This document shows, in pieces, positions 36,193 to 43,767 of a stretch of 64,000 nt of DNA. The notes under the pieces were generated by a model that ran no database searches, had not been told where the DNA came from, and saw only the letters and a program-made list of their open reading frames with translations. Position 1 is the first letter of the stretch, and the number at the start of each line of letters is the position of its first letter. The stretch comes from Arcicella sp040387735 (lineage in GTDB: Bacteria; Bacteroidota; Bacteroidia; Cytophagales; Spirosomataceae): assembly GCA_040387735.1 (NCBI GenBank), contig JAZKDE010000065.1:5310-69309 (forward strand), read 5' to 3'. The translations under genes were made by a program, and so were the position numbers.

Positions 36193-37266
36193 TTGAAAAT
36201 CAAACTGTTAGTCTTCTTTTTAGGATTATCCGTTTACGCATTGGCTCAAACTTTTGAACCAGTCATACAGTCTATACGCATTAATGGACAAGAAAAATCA
36301 TTTACCCCCAAAGTTCCACTACAACTATTAGCATTGGAGGATGATTTGGTCATTCTATTCCGCCCACAAACCGATGTGCAATACCAGTATTTTTTAGAAA
36401 ATTACGACAAATCTTGGGGAAGTACCCCCTATCCTATCGTTCGCTATACTAATTTGCAAGGCGGAGATTATCACCTAAAAATCAAATTTTTACACAAAAA
36501 CAAAATTTCTCAAACGCTTATATTTCCCATTTCAGTTGAACGCTCGTTGACGGAAGAATGGTGGTTTTTACCTTCCGTCATTTTTTATAGTTTGCTCCTC
36601 CTTGGTGCAGGTATTTACTTTTTTTTACTCTATAATTTTAGAGAAAAACTGAAAGTCGAAAACATTCGCCAAAAAATAGCTTCCGACCTTCACGATGAAG
36701 TTGGGGCAACGCTGAGTTCTATTTCAATTGCAACCAGAGTTATCCAGAAAAAATTGGGCAGTCGAGCCAATGGATTGAGTCCAATTTTGGAACAAATAAA
36801 AACTGATTCTGAAGATACTATTCAAACGATTAGAGATACCGTTTGGGCAATAAATCCAGAGAATGATTCGGTAGAATTATTGTTTGAAAAAATGCGTTCA
36901 TTTGCCCTACAAATCCTCACCATTCAGCATATTTCCTTAGATTTCAAGAACAGCTACCAAACAGCTAAGTCTTTAAAAATGAGTATGGAACAGCGTAGGA
37001 ATATCTATTTAATATTTAAGGAAGCCATTAATAATATTACGAAACACGCTCAGGCGACCAAGGTTATAATTCATATTTTACAGGTAAAAGAAGGGTTTAA
37101 ATTAGAAATCAGCGATAATGGACAAGGTTTTAATTACGAAGAAAATCACGAAGGAAATGGCTTAAAAAACTTCAAAAAACGAGCAGAAGAAAGTTTTATG
37201 GATTTCAAAATGTCTTCTAAAATTGGAAAAGGAACAAAGTTAGAAATGGTGGTTTTTGAGGTATAA
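36193..37266 (+). CDS. Sensor histidine kinase with Y_Y_Y-type domain (TTG start)
   Basis: The 357-residue NarX/DesK-type kinase has a signal-like N terminus (VFFLGLSVYALAQ), a ~100-residue extracytoplasmic domain resembling Y_Y_Y (QYQYFLENYDKSWGSTPYP, GGDYHLKIKF), one membrane helix (~124-147), a HisKA_3 domain with His167 (IASDLHDEVGATLSS) and a HATPase (NNITKHAQA, EISDNGQGFNYEE, GNGLKNFKKRAEE). The signal peptide is complete only from the TTG at 36193, and no ATG lies near, so TTG is the likely start. It pairs with the NarL-type regulator 130 bases downstream. The signal is unknown. Confidence 0.88.
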   Translation: MKIKLLVFFLGLSVYALAQTFEPVIQSIRINGQEKSFTPKVPLQLLALEDDLVILFRPQTDVQYQYFLENYDKSWGSTPYPIVRYTNLQGGDYHLKIKFLHKNKISQTLIFPISVERSLTEEWWFLPSVIFYSLLLLGAGIYFFLLYNFREKLKVENIRQKIASDLHDEVGATLSSISIATRVIQKKLGSRANGLSPILEQIKTDSEDTIQTIRDTVWAINPENDSVELLFEKMRSFALQILTIQHISLDFKNSYQTAKSLKMSMEQRRNIYLIFKEAINNITKHAQATKVIIHILQVKEGFKLEISDNGQGFNYEENHEGNGLKNFKKRAEESFMDFKMSSKIGKGTKLEMVVFEV

Positions 37267-37289
37267 TTTGGACTTTGGGTTTGATATTT

Positions 37290-37307
37290 CCACCCGAATT
37301 GGGGGGT
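37290..37307 (+). promoter_or_regulatory. 18-bp near-palindrome before NarL-type regulator
   Basis: CCACCCGAATTGGGGGGT differs by one base from the site at 39418-39435. A TAnnTTTG box (TAAATTTG, 37328-37335) begins 20 bases later and the regulator ATG follows at 37397. The placement suggests an activator-binding site. Confidence 0.55.
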
Positions 37308-37327
37308 GTCAAAAATATTCCTTCCTA

Positions 37328-37335
37328 TAAATTTG
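37328..37335 (+). promoter_or_regulatory. Putative -7 box TAAATTTG of response-regulator gene
   Basis: Matches TAnnTTTG 61 bases before the regulator ATG at 37397, and 20 bases after the palindrome at 37290-37307. Confidence 0.45.
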
Positions 37336-37396
37336 TACATGAAATTTATAATAATGGATACAGAAAAGTACGAGTCAAAATAAATCCAAAATTCAG

Positions 37397-38032
37397 ATGA
37401 TACGAGTCATTTTATTTGAAGACAATAAAAGTTTCAGACAGAGTTTAGGCTTGTATTTGGCGAGTTCGGATGAGGTATTTTTGGCAGGAAGTTACCCTGA
37501 CGCCTCCCAAGCCCTCGCCAATATACGCAAACATAAACCCGACGTAATATTGATGGATATACAAATGCCCGGGATTTCTGGATTAGAGGCCCTCACAAAA
37601 ATTAAGGCTGAAAACCCAGAAACAAAGGTTTTGATGCAAACGGTCTTTGATGATGACTACCGAATTTTTACGGCAATTTGTGGTGGAGCAAATGGTTACG
37701 TACTCAAAAGCCCCGACCCAGATGATATTCTGAAAGCTATTATTGAAGTCTATCACGGAGGAGCGTGTATGAGTCCGAGCATCGCCGCTAAAGTTATGCA
37801 AATGTTCAAGAGCCAATTTGTGCAATCGCAGAGAGAATATATAGATTTGACCGACCGTGAACGGGAAGTCTTGGGCTATATGGTGAAAGGAATGAGTTAC
37901 AAAATGATTGCCGATACCTGTGCCTTGAGTTTTCATACGGTACATTGGCACGTCAAAAATATTTACGAGAAACTCCATGTAAACTCAGCTCCAGAGGCAG
38001 TTGCCAGGGCTATTAAGGAGCGACTGGTATAA
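37397..38032 (+). CDS. NarL/LuxR-type response regulator
   Basis: The 211-residue protein has a receiver domain (~1-120) with acidic Glu8/Asp9, phospho-acceptor Asp54 (ILMDIQMPGISG) and Lys104 (VLKSPDP), and a C-terminal LuxR helix-turn-helix (~147-205; LTDREREVLGYMVKG). It is probably phosphorylated by the sensor kinase encoded upstream. The next two genes follow within 45 bases and are candidates for the same transcript. Confidence 0.93.
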   Translation: MIRVILFEDNKSFRQSLGLYLASSDEVFLAGSYPDASQALANIRKHKPDVILMDIQMPGISGLEALTKIKAENPETKVLMQTVFDDDYRIFTAICGGANGYVLKSPDPDDILKAIIEVYHGGACMSPSIAAKVMQMFKSQFVQSQREYIDLTDREREVLGYMVKGMSYKMIADTCALSFHTVHWHVKNIYEKLHVNSAPEAVARAIKERLV

Positions 38033-38074
38033 AAACAAACATTTTATTTTCAACCTTTTAACAAATAATAAACT

Positions 38075-38599
38075 ATGGCAACTTACAAATTTTATGATAC
38101 CGAAGGTCGGATTGTCCTTTCCAATATTGATGCGGACGCCACTGCTCTTTGGGGAAATGCAGCAGCGGTTAGATGGCATAGCATACCCCAAAACCAGATT
38201 ATTCAACTAAATGCACAAAACTTATTGGAAGTAAATGTCAGTAATTTGCTCCTGATTAGTAATACTATTTTTACGCATATTTTCAGAAATTTTACGCAAG
38301 CAGAGTTATTGAAAAGAGCAAATGTAGCCAATATTCCTTCCAGAGAAAGTATTGCGTTTAGAGTGGTGAAAGAAGGGCAACTTGCCAAATTTGTTTTTCT
38401 AATTCATGCAGATACCATAAAATCATTGACAAATAATTTTTCAAGAGGTTTGATGATTACTTTGGGAGCAAATGAAGGCAAAATTGAACTTATTCTTAAA
38501 TCAGCACCAATTGCTGTTGCTCCAGTAGGAAATGACGTAGTTTTTCTAAATGCCCAAGCCCCGATTACAAATCCATCAGGTGGTGCAAAAATTCCTTAG
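38075..38599 (+). CDS. Unrecognised 174-residue protein after regulator
   Basis: No family was recognised. The product has no signal peptide, a hydrophobic middle (NLLLISNTIFTHIFRNF, ~57-73) too polar at its ends for a clear membrane helix, and a proline-rich C terminus (PVGNDVVFLN and following). It lies 42 bases after the response-regulator gene and three bases before the next gene, so it is part of that operon. Codon use looks like its neighbours. It may belong to the sensory module, but nothing in the sequence shows a function. Confidence 0.6.
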   Translation: MATYKFYDTEGRIVLSNIDADATALWGNAAAVRWHSIPQNQIIQLNAQNLLEVNVSNLLLISNTIFTHIFRNFTQAELLKRANVANIPSRESIAFRVVKEGQLAKFVFLIHADTIKSLTNNFSRGLMITLGANEGKIELILKSAPIAVAPVGNDVVFLNAQAPITNPSGGAKIP

Positions 38600-38602
38600 A
38601 AA

Positions 38603-39328
38603 ATGACTCCATTTGAAAAAGAATACAATGATATTTTAGTACAATTTGGTCAACTCACAACTGCGGCCACCTATCTCACACTGATTATAGGCTTTTGGGT
38701 GATAAAGTATTTCAATAAGCCTCTTTGGGTATTCTTTGCCTACATTGTGGCTACTGTTTTCACCAATTCATTAGAACAGATTGTGATTTGGTCTGTCGGG
38801 GCTTATCCTAAATTATTGGTTCCATACCTCCATAAATTTGGGATTGAAAATACCTTATTTTTGGGTATTTTTTCTAACCTAAAAAACCTATTATTACTTG
38901 GCTGGTTTTATAGCCTTTTACTTACTGACAAATTAGGAAAATATGTAAGATATTTGAGTCTATCTTTAGCAGGTTTTGCCATTATAGATTACCTATTTAT
39001 CACGGGGTACAAAGTCTCTGGCGTGTTGACTCCCACTTTAACAGGTTTTTTCGTAGTGTTAGTACCAATGACTTATTTATGGGTTTTGTATAACAGAGAC
39101 AATCGAATTTCTATCTACAAAATCCCCTATTTTTGGTTTAGTATTGCTCTAATTATAGCTCATTTATTAGGGTTATTATTCTATTTTATTGGTGAAAAAG
39201 TTTACAAAACAGACTTTATTTTATTTGTAAAAATCTCAGTCGTTAGAAATACAGTCACCATTCTGAGGCATTTTGTTTTTGCTTACGGTTTTTGGATGGC
39301 AAAATACGTGCGGTTTCTGCCGAAATAA
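38603..39328 (+). CDS. Unrecognised seven-helix membrane protein
   Basis: The 241-residue protein has about seven hydrophobic segments (~17-35, 42-62, 85-105, 115-135, 140-160, 173-195, 212-232) separated by short loops, with no signal peptide or soluble domain. The arrangement resembles small seven-helix sensor or signalling domains of Cytophagales, but I found no named family. It directly follows the 174-residue protein (three-base spacer) and ends the regulator operon at a strong terminator. A membrane sensor or transporter role is inference. Confidence 0.65.
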   Translation: MTPFEKEYNDILVQFGQLTTAATYLTLIIGFWVIKYFNKPLWVFFAYIVATVFTNSLEQIVIWSVGAYPKLLVPYLHKFGIENTLFLGIFSNLKNLLLLGWFYSLLLTDKLGKYVRYLSLSLAGFAIIDYLFITGYKVSGVLTPTLTGFFVVLVPMTYLWVLYNRDNRISIYKIPYFWFSIALIIAHLLGLLFYFIGEKVYKTDFILFVKISVVRNTVTILRHFVFAYGFWMAKYVRFLPK

Positions 39329-39331
39329 AGT

Positions 39332-39399
39332 AAATGATAGCACACGGATTAGACACGGATAATATTAAAAATTCGAGTCTAATCCGTGTGCTATCATTT
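39332..39399. terminator. Terminator with 23-bp perfect stem
   Basis: Arms 39332-39354 and 39377-39399 pair perfectly over 23 bases with a 22-base loop, and a T-run follows. It closes the regulator operon. The unusually long stem could also be the relic of a small palindromic element. Confidence 0.8.
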
Positions 39400-39417
39400 T
39401 AACTATCCTCTCCAAAA

Positions 39418-39435
39418 CCACCCGAATTGGTGGGT
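39418..39435 (+). promoter_or_regulatory. 18-bp near-palindrome before LytTR gene
   Basis: CCACCCGAATTGGTGGGT has perfect 5-bp arms (CCACC/GGTGG) around CGAATT. A promoter-like GAACTTTG (39457-39464) starts 21 bases later, the same spacing as at 37290-37335, and the LytTR start follows at 39506. Confidence 0.55.
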
Positions 39436-39505
39436 ACAAGGCATTCAGATTTAGAAGAACTTTGATACAGAATATCGAGCATCTTAATCTAAACAAAACG
39501 TACCC

Positions 39506-39793
39506 ATGAAAAAAATAATACCCAATTTTTGCCAGATAACTCGGGCAAAAATTCACTTTACTCGAACCCGAAAAATCATTCCACTTCAAGACATAATCAT
39601 GCTACAAGGAGAAGTCAACTATACACTTCTATACTTGCTGAGCGGTCGTAAAGTCTTAATTCCCAGAACTTTAAAATTGTTTGAATCAATCCTCGAAAAC
39701 TATAATTTTTTGAGAATAGGGTTCCCTGGTAGGAGCACTTTAAGTGTGGAGCGTAATCTTTACGAAACCGAGTGGAACACCACTTTGTGTTAG
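39506..39793 (+). pseudogene. Stand-alone LytTR DNA-binding protein, 3' part replaced
   Basis: The first ~71 residues match a LytTR domain: ITRAKIHFTRTRKIIPLQDIIMLQGEVNY, RTLKLF and NYNFLRI. In the family FLRI is normally followed by HRS or HRG and an ILN/IIN strand. Here the frame turns into GFPGRSTLSVERN and stops, with no resemblance to the domain end. From about 39718 to the gap at 39821 the DNA carries several short inverted repeats, including a hairpin GTTTCCG/CGGAAAC (39793-39812). It is likely disrupted by a mobile or repetitive element or mis-joined at the contig end. Confidence 0.7.
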
Positions 39794-39820
39794 TTTCCGT
39801 GTTTTCGGAAACATATTCAT

Positions 39821-39830
39821 NNNNNNNNNN
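39821..39830. other. Assembly gap (10 N)
   Basis: Ten N separate two LytTR gene fragments. Ten N usually stand for an unknown or small scaffold gap. Confidence 0.95.
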
Positions 39831-39988
39831 ATTTTTTAAGAACGCATCGGGGGTTTATTATTAATTGCGAACATCTGCAAAGCGTTGATAATCATGGACT
39901 TTTGATGTGCATGACCAATAATTTACAAGCTTCCGTATCGAGACGAAGAAGGGAAAGCGTCAATGAAAAATTACATTTTCAAGCATAA
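39831..39988 (+). CDS. C-terminal fragment of a second LytTR protein
   Basis: Read from 39842 the frame gives THRGFIINCEHLQSVDNHG and continues to a stop at 39986-39988, with FLR just before. This is the end of a LytTR domain. Its FLR codons differ from those of the fragment before the gap, so it is probably a paralogue rather than the missing end of that gene. The start lies in the gap. It would bind DNA as a dimer and lacks a receiver domain in what is visible. Confidence 0.65.
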
Positions 39989-40010
39989 ATCAACATAAAA
40001 ATAAACGAAT

Positions 40011-40841
40011 ATGAAAAAGCTTTTTTTTACCATAATCACTTTACTGATTTGTAGTTCAACAGTTCTTTGGGGGCAATTCAAATTAGATGCTACGGGAGCA
40101 AACGATATGCGGCTGCGAACGAATAGTCTCGACCGTTTGAATATTTTAACGAATGGTAGAGTTGGGATTGGTACTGCCACCCCAAGTTCTTTGTTCCACA
40201 CATTCGTAGGTGATGCAGGTACAGTATCGCCCAGAACGGGCTCAATCGGAACCTTTGAAACCAATGGTAGCATAGGCTACTTGAGTATTTTAACTCCTGC
40301 AACTGCACAAGCAGGGGTTGCTTTTGGTAGCCCAGATGGTAGTGCAGATGGCTCAATTAATTTTAATCATTCAACCCAAAAACTGACCTTAGCTACAAAA
40401 GCCTCAACCCGAATGACGATTGATAGTTTAGGAAATATGGGCATTGGAGATACTGCACCAGAAGTAAGATTGGATGTTAACGGGGCTGTGCATATTCAAA
40501 AAGATTTATTGCTCAGAGAGAGACTCTTGCAACCATTAGCCAGTGCCAGTTATGACCCTTTTGATAGACAGGATAAGTCTTTTGTTACCATTGAGCCTTC
40601 TACAAATGTTACAACAACCATCAAAGGTTTTTCTGCCCCAACTACTGCCGCAACTTTTGGGACAGTACTGTACGTGTCCAATGGTTCAACGGGTTCAATC
40701 GTGTTAAAAAATGATGATTCAACGGTACAGAATAACAGAATTATTACCAATACCGGTGCAGATGTAACCATTACGGGCAGAGGTGGAGCAATTTTGATAT
40801 TTGATTTTACGGGTTGGAGATTGATTGCGTATGCACAGTAA
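40011..40841 (+). CDS. Secreted tail-fibre-like repeat protein
   Basis: The 276-residue protein has a signal peptide (ITLLICSSTVLWGQ) and short repeats of the form GRVGIGTATPSSLFHTF and LGNMGIGDTAPEVRLDVNG, which are widespread in Bacteroidota secreted proteins and resemble beta-prism/tail-fibre segments. The C-terminal part is beta-rich (TGSIVLKNDDSTVQNNRI). It probably forms elongated surface structures; no enzymatic site is seen. It lies 22 bases after the LytTR fragment and may be in its regulon. Confidence 0.7.
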   Translation: MKKLFFTIITLLICSSTVLWGQFKLDATGANDMRLRTNSLDRLNILTNGRVGIGTATPSSLFHTFVGDAGTVSPRTGSIGTFETNGSIGYLSILTPATAQAGVAFGSPDGSADGSINFNHSTQKLTLATKASTRMTIDSLGNMGIGDTAPEVRLDVNGAVHIQKDLLLRERLLQPLASASYDPFDRQDKSFVTIEPSTNVTTTIKGFSAPTTAATFGTVLYVSNGSTGSIVLKNDDSTVQNNRIITNTGADVTITGRGGAILIFDFTGWRLIAYAQ

Positions 40842-40905
40842 CGATAACAGGCGGACGACGAAAAGCCTTTAATAGAGTAGTCCAAAAACTAACATAATAA
40901 ACAAA

Positions 40906-41331
40906 ATGGCCTCAATTAACAATTTAAAACTAAGTATTAGCCCCGTAGTGGGTAGTACACGCAAATTGGTCACTGTGACCTACAATGTTTGTTTCACCCC
41001 AAGTGAACTCCTTGACGGTTCGGTATTTGACGAAAAAGTATCACTCAGAGGTGACGATCCTATCTGGGATGATCACTTGATTACACTTTCATCAACAAGT
41101 ATCAAGGCAATTTCTACCCCAATTCCTACCCCTGCGAATTGTATGGAACGAAAAGTGGTAAGAAAGGTATCCAGAAAAACGCTTGATGAAGATGGAGATA
41201 CTATCATTTTTGGTGTTCCAGTATTTCTCGATAGAGACGAAGTTTATGCCAGAGTTACGCTTACTCCATTTAATCCAAGAAGCTCTTCCGCTGATTCTAA
41301 TGTGATAGAAAAGCAATTTGGACCTATTTAA
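40906..41331 (+). CDS. Unrecognised protein without signal peptide
   Basis: The 141-residue product, beginning MASINNLKLSISPVVGSTRK, is beta-rich and soluble, with no signal peptide, no Cys-based motif and no known domain. VTVTYNVCFTPSEL and VYARVTLTPFNPRS could form an immunoglobulin-like sandwich. It lies 65 bases after the tail-fibre-like gene on the same strand and is followed by a small terminator, so the two may be a unit. Function unknown. Confidence 0.6.
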   Translation: MASINNLKLSISPVVGSTRKLVTVTYNVCFTPSELLDGSVFDEKVSLRGDDPIWDDHLITLSSTSIKAISTPIPTPANCMERKVVRKVSRKTLDEDGDTIIFGVPVFLDRDEVYARVTLTPFNPRSSSADSNVIEKQFGPI

Positions 41332-41352
41332 AACTTATGAATCAAAATTTTG

Positions 41353-41377
41353 AAAAGCCTGCTTCAGTGGGCTTTTT
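41353..41377 (+). terminator. Short hairpin terminator
   Basis: AAAAGCC (41353-41359) pairs with GGCTTTT (41370-41376), followed by T-rich sequence, 22 bases after the preceding stop. Confidence 0.65.
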
Positions 41378-41546
41378 GCTTAAAATTCAGCTTAAATAAA
41401 TTAAATATTGATAATAAAAATCAAAAGTACCGTTAAAATATCTATTGTAGTAACTTACCATTCACTCAATCAACCACATAAAGGTCTATTTTTCAAGGAG
41501 AAACCGTTAAATTTATGACTTTCATTCTATTATATAATCCTTCCGC

Positions 41547-42323
41547 ATGAAAACCTTAATTATCTCTTTTTTTATTTATTCTATCTCTTTTAAAATGCTT
41601 GGGCAACTCACGACTGGCAATTATCAAGGTACATTGGTACAACAAAAAGCTAATATTCAAGTACCAAGCACCATGAATATTCAGGTAAATGGATTGAATG
41701 TGTCGGGAACACTTTTTATTACCACAGATGGGCAAAAAGATAATTATGTACTTGCAGGAAAAAAGGAAAATAGTATTTATTTGGGAACTTTGACCTATAA
41801 AGACGGGTCAATTTTCACCTTCAAAATGGCTCAGGAAGGGAATATTATTGGACTTGTCATTTTGCAGAATGAGTTAATTTTACTCATGGGGGAATTTCAA
41901 AAAATGGCGGCCAAATCAACACAATCAGCACCCATCAAGCCCCAAGTCAATGAGGGTCAGAATCGAGATTCAAACTTAATTGGGCGTTGGTATCAAGTAA
42001 AAACCTACACGAGTGGGGGCGTAAACGCTGATACTTACTTGACCTTTTCCGCTGATGGAAGAATGGAAGAAACCACTCGTACCTCTATGATTTCTTATGG
42101 AACAAATATTGACGTAAATGCTATCGGTGAATTTGAACCTAATAAAGATATTCAAACAGTTATGAATGCTGGTTATCGTTGGTTTACAAAAGCTGGAAAA
42201 TTGTGTCTTAAAGCTCCAGATGGCAAATCTGAATGTAACGTAAGTTACAATTTTGACGGTGGATATTTATTTGTTCAATGGATACCAGGAGCTAAAAAGG
42301 CAGGTTATAAACGGTCTAATTGA
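41547..42323 (+). CDS. Secreted protein with lipocalin-like C-terminal domain
   Basis: The 258-residue protein starts with a signal-like segment (IISFFIYSISFKMLGQ). Residues ~20-115 are beta-rich (GNYQGTLVQQKANIQV, GTLTYKDGSIFTFKM) and the last ~110 begin with NLIGRWYQVKTYTSGG, similar to the GxW start of bacterial lipocalin-like domains, ending in FVQWIPGAKKAGYKRSN. Ligand or role is unknown. It stands alone and converges on the split T9SS-type gene. Confidence 0.65.
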   Translation: MKTLIISFFIYSISFKMLGQLTTGNYQGTLVQQKANIQVPSTMNIQVNGLNVSGTLFITTDGQKDNYVLAGKKENSIYLGTLTYKDGSIFTFKMAQEGNIIGLVILQNELILLMGEFQKMAAKSTQSAPIKPQVNEGQNRDSNLIGRWYQVKTYTSGGVNADTYLTFSADGRMEETTRTSMISYGTNIDVNAIGEFEPNKDIQTVMNAGYRWFTKAGKLCLKAPDGKSECNVSYNFDGGYLFVQWIPGAKKAGYKRSN

Positions 42324-42352
42324 TAAGTAGGAATAGGGCAAATGCCTTATCA

Positions 42353-42829
42353 CTACTTATTCACCCAAACCCGCACTACAGAATTCTCCGCTCCTTCTAT
42401 ACTCCGTTCATTCGAGTACGTAACCCGCACGATGTACATTCCCGAAGGTACATACTTTAGATTTACGCTAATTTTTCCATCATTAATTTTCAAAAAATCA
42501 GTCGCAAAAATCCTTCCCGATAAATCATAAACTTGGACAGACTCTACATTTTGAAAAGCATTTTCTGCGTACCAATCTTCCGCTAAAGACTTTTCTTCGG
42601 AGTTATTAAAGACTATTTTTTCGGAGATTTCAGGCACTATCATTACTTCTTTTGTAATCGTTGGATTACCTAATGCTTTAATTTGCGTAGCACATTTTTG
42701 AAAGTTAGTTTCTTGAAACTTGAAAGATTCTTCATCTTTGGAATCAGGAGTATATTTCTCTCTGAGAACTGATAATCCTCCTCCAATGAAAGTTCCTCTT
42801 GTGGTTGTCTTATAACCAAGAGCTACAAC
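42353..42829 (-). CDS. C-terminal part of a T9SS-type secreted protein (gene split)
   Basis: The frame is open from the gap edge to a stop at 42353, 158 residues: VVALGYKTTTRGTFIGGG near the gap and a C-terminal T9SS type-A-like sorting domain (VQVYDLSGRIF, VPSGMYIVRVT, VVRVWVNK). It is the downstream part of the gene whose 5' portion lies at 42965-43624 on the same strand. The upstream part reaches the same 55 bases in another frame and stops, so the gene is broken by one base or by assembly error. The sorting domain would be recognised by type IX secretion for surface display. Confidence 0.7.
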   Translation of the reverse strand, partial: VVALGYKTTTRGTFIGGGLSVLREKYTPDSKDEESFKFQETNFQKCATQIKALGNPTITKEVMIVPEISEKIVFNNSEEKSLAEDWYAENAFQNVESVQVYDLSGRIFATDFLKINDGKISVNLKYVPSGMYIVRVTYSNERSIEGAENSVVRVWVNK

Positions 42830-42831
42830 TT
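42777..42831 (-). repeat. 55-bp exact repeat, left copy at gap edge
   Basis: These 55 bases are identical to 42932-42986 on the other side of the N run. The repeat lies inside coding sequence (VVALGYKTTTRG) and is not a multiple of three. Confidence 0.9.
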
Positions 42832-42931
42832 NNNNNNNNNNNNNNNNNNNNNNNNNNNNNNNNNNNNNNNNNNNNNNNNNNNNNNNNNNNNNNNNNNNNN
42901 NNNNNNNNNNNNNNNNNNNNNNNNNNNNNNN
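42832..42931. other. Assembly gap (100 N)
   Basis: 100 N, the usual placeholder for a gap of unknown size, flanked by two copies of the same 55 bases. Confidence 0.95.
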
Positions 42932-42986
42932 CCTCCTCCAATGAAAGTTCCTCTTGTGGTTGTCTTATAACCAAGAGCTACAACTT
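42932..42986 (-). repeat. 55-bp exact repeat, right copy at gap edge
   Basis: Identical to 42777-42831. If the copies are one locus, the gap is artificial; if real, they are part of a tandem array. Confidence 0.9.
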
Positions 42987-43624
42987 ATCTCATCATATTT
43001 CATTTTCATAACTGAGGGTACTTTGCTTCTTATCAACTCATTACGTTCAAAACCTACAAAACTAAAAACCAAAGTATCTTTATCCTCAACGGCTAAATTA
43101 TACTTGCCGGCTTTATCAGAAATAATACCTTTTTTAGAATTCTTAATTAAAATATTCACTCCAGACAAAGGCAAACCTTCATTATCCAACACTTGCCCCG
43201 AAATCAAAATCTGTTTTTGCTGTCCATAAGATTCTACAAAGGCAAAAGTCAAAACTGCCATAGTCATACTACGAACCATTTTCATTTTCTGAATTATTGG
43301 TAAGGAAATTACGCTTTGACGATTTTTAAATTGCTCAATTGGGACTTCACAATTCAGTATATTTTCAGTCATTGTCCATGTCGGAAACCATGATTCAATA
43401 TCATAATTTTTCTGCAATTGCTCACTTCTAAATCGTCCACAAAGATTTTGATTGTCTTGAGATAAATCCCTAAAATACGCCACTAATTGAATATCTGACA
43501 TCTGAGAAAAATCAATGACATTCTTCTGGCAAGCACCACAAAATCCTCCCTCTTTTGTAGGTGTAAAACCTTCCCATTTTTCTTGACAAGGATTTTCAAT
43601 TTTAATTTGAAAATTTGAGTTCAT
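42965..43624 (-). CDS. N-terminal part of carboxypeptidase-regulatory-like membrane protein
   Basis: The 219-residue frame starts with a Cys-containing domain (FQIKIENPCQEKW, CGACQKNVIDFSQMSD, LCGRF) common in Bacteroidota. A membrane or signal-anchor segment follows (~118-133), then a CarboxypepD_reg-like beta domain (QILISGQVLDNEGLPLSGVN to FVGFERNE). The frame stops at 42965 after KMKYDEISCSSWL. Without one extra A it would continue as VVALGYKTTTRG, exactly the start of the fragment 42353-42829. I read both as one gene. Confidence 0.78.
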   Translation of the reverse strand: MNSNFQIKIENPCQEKWEGFTPTKEGGFCGACQKNVIDFSQMSDIQLVAYFRDLSQDNQNLCGRFRSEQLQKNYDIESWFPTWTMTENILNCEVPIEQFKNRQSVISLPIIQKMKMVRSMTMAVLTFAFVESYGQQKQILISGQVLDNEGLPLSGVNILIKNSKKGIISDKAGKYNLAVEDKDTLVFSFVGFERNELIRSKVPSVMKMKYDEISCSSWL

Positions 43625-43767
43625 AACATTTTGAGTTTAAAATGGAAACATGGGCATTTTCAGTTGTCGCCCCATTTTTTAGATGATGCAAACCGAAAGC
43701 TAATTCCATAAAAGTTTTTTGTTTTTTTTGACAACCTTTCGTAGTTTGGGTAGAAATCAAATAAAAT

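Noticed and set aside
42799..43011. Plus-strand reading frame that runs across the 100-N gap
   Set aside because: It includes unknown bases and lies opposite a better-supported minus-strand gene.
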